A stretch of DNA of 5,045 nucleotides, taken from contig JALLOP010000094.1 in the NCBI GenBank assembly GCA_027718005.1, forward strand, positions 1-5,045. Reading direction: 5' to 3'. This document shows, in pieces, positions 4,998 to 5,045 of the stretch. Position 1 is the first letter of the stretch. Each line of letters begins with the position of its first letter. The notes under the pieces were generated by a model. The model ran no database searches and was not told where the DNA came from. It worked only from the letters and a program-made list of their open reading frames with translations. The translations under genes were made by a program, and so were the position numbers. This DNA is from Patescibacteria group bacterium AH-259-L07. GTDB lineage: Bacteria; Patescibacteriota; Patescibacteriia; UBA2591; UBA6264.

Positions 4998-5045
4998 GAA
5001 CCTGCTCGCTTGTTCCGATGAAATCGGTGCTTCGCTCGCAGAACC
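4998..5045 (+). repeat. GC-rich repeat-bearing segment at the right edge
   Basis: GAACC occurs at 4998-5002 and 5041-5045, and GCTCGC at 5004-5009 and 5034-5039. Between them CCGAT-GAA-ATCGG (5015-5027) forms a 5-bp hairpin with a GAA triloop. Composition shifts sharply from the AT-rich DNA to its left. It may be the 5' leader of the plus-strand transcript, a structured RNA, or one end of an intergenic repeat cut by the window edge. Confidence 0.4.

Noticed and set aside
4998..5045. Possible tRNA start at the right edge
   Set aside because: The 5-bp CCGAT hairpin resembles a tRNA arm, but no acceptor/D-arm spacing or T-loop GTTCRA pattern fits in the available bases.

Overview
The window is bacterial, fairly AT-rich, and read entirely from the minus strand. 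It holds four protein genes: a partial response regulator at the left edge, a large membrane sensor kinase, a GNAT acetyltransferase, and a two-domain VOC dioxygenase of the 4-hydroxyphenylpyruvate dioxygenase (HPPD) type. The H-box reads SHQLRTP and the receiver ends in YLVKA rather than the usual KP. I associate this combination with Patescibacteria (CPR) and some other uncultured lineages, but that placement is an inference from style and not a proof. No mobile element, CRISPR array, tRNA or rRNA is visible.

Layout from right to left, in transcription order. At 4871-5045 lies an intergenic block with two divergent sigma70-like promoters. One (4913-4940, minus) drives the VOC gene. The other (4968-4995, plus) points off the window into an unseen transcript whose first bases are GC-rich and repeat-bearing. 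The VOC gene (3767-4870) has a textbook Shine-Dalgarno. Directly after its stop come a stem-loop (3734-3766), a 59-bp imperfect palindrome (3672-3730) and a rho-independent terminator (3631-3663). The terminator's U-tract abuts three perfect 11-bp tandem repeats (3602-3634), which run into the -35 of the next promoter (3575-3602). That promoter serves the GNAT gene (3089-3535), which also has a strong Shine-Dalgarno and is followed by a stem-loop (3055-3082).

A 203-bp spacer (2886-3088) with a duplicated 14-bp motif and an AT-rich inverted repeat precedes the sensor kinase (396-2885). Only 17 bp separate the kinase from the response regulator (378 to beyond base 1), so these two almost certainly form one operon and a phosphorelay pair: an extracytoplasmic Cache domain senses a ligand, HAMP and PAS relay or add input, HisKA/HATPase phosphorylates, and the receiver accepts the phosphate. 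Neither of these two genes has a recognisable Shine-Dalgarno, in contrast with the two enzyme genes.

Nothing in the window ties the two enzymes to the two-component system beyond shared strand. The terminator and separate promoters suggest VOC, GNAT and kinase-regulator are three independent transcription units. The most unusual content is in the spacers: phased repeats at the GNAT promoter, the long palindrome behind the VOC gene, and the nested inverted repeats covering the divergent promoter at the right edge. No spacer exceeds 300 bp.
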